Source: Clostridium sp. (GTDB taxonomy: Bacteria > Bacillota > Clostridia > Clostridiales > Clostridiaceae). Taken from it: a stretch of 64,000 nt of DNA. Below, in pieces: positions 61,565 through 64,000 of this stretch. A program made the translations under genes and the position numbers. The notes under the pieces were generated by a model. That model was not told the DNA's origin and did not search any database. It was given only the letters and a program-made list of their open reading frames with translations. Position 1 is the stretch's first letter, and each line of letters opens with the position of its first letter. Location: positions 1 to 64,000 of the forward strand of contig JARKVD010000011.1 in the NCBI GenBank assembly GCA_029851835.1, in the 5' to 3' direction.

Positions 61565-61713
61565 ATGATAATCACCTAAATTCTTTTCTTTCATAGGCTT
61601 AATGTGGCCTACCTTCAGTAATAACTATTATATAATTAATTTTTACCATTACATTAATTATACACAAAGGCTGTGGATTATTAAATAAAATTACAATATA
61701 TACTAATAAACAT

Positions 61714-61738
61714 AAAAAGGACCCCATAATTGGAGTCC
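61714..61738 (-). terminator. terminator of the M23 peptidase gene
   Basis: Minus-strand GGACTCC-AATTAT-GGGGTCC followed by TTTTTAT (one G-T pair). Confidence 0.85.
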
Positions 61739-61836
61739 CTCAAGGCTTCACCATAATCATGTTTCAAATCACAGATTTTCCAAATAAAATTATGAAAATC
61801 AACAATAATTATAATTCTACATATAGTTATTCAATA

Positions 61837-63006
61837 TTAATAAATATAATATGGAGCTGGGTCAACTTTAACTCCATTTATTATTACCTCAAAGTGAATA
61901 TGTGGTCCTGTAGAGTTTCCTGTAGAACCAACTGAAGCAATTCTTTGTCCACCTGAAACCTGCTCACCTGGACTTACATTAAGAACAGAGTTATGTGCAT
62001 ATAAAGTGCTCATATCTCCATGGTTTATAACAACTACATTTCCGTATCCACTCATCCAGCCTGCGTATGCTACTGTTCCTGCTTTTAATGCAAAAACTCC
62101 TGCACCATGTGGTGCTCCTAAATCAAGTGCTCCGTGAGATTCCCATACACCAGTTATTGGGTTCGGTCTTGGATCAAAAGTTGAAGTAATTGGATATGCC
62201 ATTCCCCCTGTAATAGAGAAAATATCTCCATTACCTGCTGTTGTTGAACCTGCATCACCTCTGCTTGGTCTTTCATTTTCAACAGCTTCTGCTTCCATTG
62301 CATTGATTGCCCTAAGAAGCTCATCAAATTCAGCTTCCATTTGAGCTATTTTTGCTTCTTCAGCTGCAATATCTGATTCTAGCTCCGCAGCTAAAGCATT
62401 TTTAGTAGCTGTCTTAGCATTCAACTCATTAGTTTTTGCTTCAACAACCAACTTATCATCCTCAAGTTTAGCCTTTTCAGCTTCAGCTTCTTTAGTTAAA
62501 TTTGATAACTCTCTTTGATTTTTCTCAAACTCTTCCATGACCTCTTTGTCAAATTTAACCATTCTTTTTAGGGAGTCTATTCTTTTTAATAAATCAGTTA
62601 TGCTTTCTGATTCTAATATGATCTGAATATAGCTTTGACCTTGACTCTTATATAAAGTTCTCATTCTTTCACTTACAATATGCTGATTATCTTCAATAGC
62701 TTTTATAAGTTCCTCTGTCTTAATATTTAATTCATCTAATTTTTTATTTGCTGTGTCAATTTCTATATTTAAATCACTAATCTCTTGGTTAAGGACCTCT
62801 GCCTCTTTATTTAATGCCTCAATTTCTCTAGTAACGATGTCTTTCTTGCTTTCTAGTTCATTTACCCTAGCTTTCCCTGCACCTATTTCAGCCTCCATAT
62901 CAGATGATTGCTGTTTTTTATCTTCTAAATTATCTGCAAAAACTGTAGCTGAAAAAAGGCTTGTACACATTAAACATGTTATTAATATTTTTACTCGCCT
63001 ATTCAT
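61837..63006 (-). CDS. secreted M23 peptidoglycan hydrolase with coiled coil
   Basis: 389 residues. Signal peptide MNRRVKILITCLMCTSLFSA ends at VFA-D. A long coiled coil (about 28-250, EnvC/PcsB-like) precedes a LytM/M23 domain (about 285-389): SHGALDLGAPHG and STLYAHNS, GNSTGPHIHFEVIINGVKVDP. The zinc ligands His/Asp/His are present, so it is predicted active, unlike degenerate EnvC. Such proteins split the septum or open the wall. ATG at 63006 preceded by GAGGAGGGG; the longer frame is rejected. Confidence 0.93.
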   Translation of the reverse strand: MNRRVKILITCLMCTSLFSATVFADNLEDKKQQSSDMEAEIGAGKARVNELESKKDIVTREIEALNKEAEVLNQEISDLNIEIDTANKKLDELNIKTEELIKAIEDNQHIVSERMRTLYKSQGQSYIQIILESESITDLLKRIDSLKRMVKFDKEVMEEFEKNQRELSNLTKEAEAEKAKLEDDKLVVEAKTNELNAKTATKNALAAELESDIAAEEAKIAQMEAEFDELLRAINAMEAEAVENERPSRGDAGSTTAGNGDIFSITGGMAYPITSTFDPRPNPITGVWESHGALDLGAPHGAGVFALKAGTVAYAGWMSGYGNVVVINHGDMSTLYAHNSVLNVSPGEQVSGGQRIASVGSTGNSTGPHIHFEVIINGVKVDPAPYYIY

Positions 63007-63193
63007 TTTTCCCCTCCTCGTAAGTTTATTAGGATAAAAACTCCCTTTTATCATATTAGACCCTCCCCCATGCTCTGTCAACCTCACTGAAATAATTCTA
63101 AATATTCATCCTGTATTTTTACTTTTATTGATACCTTGTTTTCGTATTTTTGGATTATATTATACATATTGGTATTAAGTTTAATAAAAAAAT

Positions 63194-63221
63194 AAAAGGA
63201 GTTGCAGCTGCAACTCCTTTT
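63194..63221 (-). terminator. terminator of the P1B ATPase gene
   Basis: AAAAGGAGTTGCA / TGCAACTCCTTTT perfect 13-bp stem. Confidence 0.9.
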
Positions 63222-63230
63222 ATTAAATTA

Positions 63231-63270
63231 TATTTTAAAGTTTTTCAACCTATTTTAAAGTTTTTCAACC
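63231..63270. repeat. 20-bp tandem duplication across a stop codon
   Basis: TATTTTAAAGTTTTTCAACC occurs twice, at 63231-63250 and 63251-63270. The second copy encodes the last codons and stop of the P1B ATPase (VEKL-stop); the first is the same sequence just after the stop. Confidence 0.95.
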
Positions 63271-64000
63271 TTCATTACTCTCATTGCATTTAATATAGCT
63301 ATTACTGAAACTCCAACATCAGCAAATACAGCTTCCCACATAGTTGCAATTCCAAAAGCTCCAAGGATTAAGAAAATACCTTTTACTCCTAATGCAAAAA
63401 TAATATTTTGCCAAACTATAGTTTTAGTTCTCTTTGCAATTTTAATTGCGTCAGCTATTTTAGATGGTTCATCAGTCATAATAACTATATCAGCAGCCTC
63501 AATAGCAGCATCTGAACCTAAGCCACCCATTGCAATTCCAATATCTGCTCTAGCAAGAACTGGGGCATCATTTATTCCATCCCCAACAAACACAAGCTTT
63601 CCTTTTGAAGACTTCTGCTTATCTAAAGCTTCAAGTTTCTCAACCTTATCAGTAGGTAGTAACTCCGCATAAACCTGATCTAATCCAAGCTCTTTTCCAA
63701 CTTTTTCTCCAACCGCCTTAGCATCTCCTGTAAGCATCACAGTTTTCTTAACGCCAAGTGCTTTTAGACTTTGGATTGCTTTTACTGAGTCTTCCTTAAC
63801 TTCATCAGATATTACAATATATCCTGCATATTGCTTATCAACAGCTAAATGAACTACAGTACCAACTGATGACACCTGATCATAGCTTATATTTTCCTTT
63901 TTCATCAGCTTAGCATTTCCTGCTAATACTTCTTTTCCTTTTTTCATTAGCTTAAGCATTCCGCCTGAAACTTGTTCACCTTGAATTACTACTTTAGTTC
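63255..64000 (-). CDS. heavy-metal-translocating P1B-type ATPase, C-terminal part
   Basis: Partial: about 248 codons, open past the right edge (upstream of the first Met the frame continues TKVVIQGEQVSGG). It shows the late P-domain motifs VMLTGDAKAVGE and FVGDGINDAPVLARADIGIA and two C-terminal TM helices. MGGLGSDAAIEAADIVIM is typical of the CadA/ZntA (Zn2+/Cd2+/Pb2+ export) branch, but the ion-selecting CPC motif lies outside the window, so the metal stays inferred. Last codons are tandemly duplicated. Confidence 0.9.
   Translation of the reverse strand, partial: TKVVIQGEQVSGGMLKLMKKGKEVLAGNAKLMKKENISYDQVSSVGTVVHLAVDKQYAGYIVISDEVKEDSVKAIQSLKALGVKKTVMLTGDAKAVGEKVGKELGLDQVYAELLPTDKVEKLEALDKQKSSKGKLVFVGDGINDAPVLARADIGIAMGGLGSDAAIEAADIVIMTDEPSKIADAIKIAKRTKTIVWQNIIFALGVKGIFLILGAFGIATMWEAVFADVGVSVIAILNAMRVMKVEKL

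Overview
The window reads as a low-GC Firmicute chromosome, most likely Clostridium sensu stricto. Supporting signs are the AT-rich intergenic DNA, strong AGGAGG-type ribosome binding sites, a short clostridial 2[4Fe-4S] ferredoxin, a spore photoproduct lyase, a B12-dependent class II ribonucleotide reductase, a SpoVB-like flippase and many clostridial DUF families. No rRNA, tRNA, CRISPR array, intact insertion sequence or prophage was seen.

Layout. 1-9.5 kb: decayed SDR fragment, HcpR-type ferredoxin-like protein with a palindromic operator, DUF3006 protein, remnant of a MATE gene tail, MacB/FtsX-type ABC exporter, MATE exporter whose terminator carries the 5' end of a group IIC intron, a 74-bp tandem repeat, a folded RNA-like element, and DUF2935, HD and DUF6483 proteins. 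9.8-17 kb: flavin reductase, NAD synthetase, split chromate transporter, and a Ca2+/Mn2+ P-type ATPase behind a yybP-ykoY (Mn2+) riboswitch. 17-24 kb: PfkB kinase and a galactose locus (LacI-type regulator, galM divergent from galK-galT) with twin palindromic operators. 24-31 kb: tetrapyrrole operon hemA-sirohydrochlorin synthase-hemC-cobA/hemD-hemB-hemL-cbiX, preceded by a dead cbiG fragment. 31-38 kb: DUF2975/HTH module, phosphoesterase, sigma/anti-sigma pair with a frameshift, cvfB, free-methionine sulfoxide reductase and gamma carbonic anhydrase. 38.5-48 kb: nrdJ under two NrdR boxes, Tim44-like protein, MerR regulator divergent from its MATE pump, Asp-box propeller protein and a third MATE pump. 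48-55 kb: lipoprotein with a two-component system, EF-P 5-aminopentanone reductase-like SDR, ferredoxin, YitT and DUF1540 proteins. 55-64 kb: splB, orphan dhaL, VanY, double GNAT, sigma factor with an 11-bp phased repeat promoter, flippase, M23 peptidase, and the 3' part of a heavy-metal P1B ATPase running off the right edge.

Themes. The tetrapyrrole operon supplies uroporphyrinogen III for siroheme or cobalt-sirohydrochlorin, while nrdJ needs B12; the cbiG wreck hints at erosion of corrin synthesis. The two most unusual signals are (i) three genes (hemL, nrdJ, splB) whose strong Shine-Dalgarno sequence is separated from the start codon by a perfect 8-10 bp hairpin, leaving near-normal spacing if the hairpin is folded, and (ii) a strictly 11-bp-phased array of ACTATCA/TGATAGT motifs in front of an uncharacterised sigma-factor gene. 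A family of shuffled dispersed repeats also occupies at least four intergenic regions.
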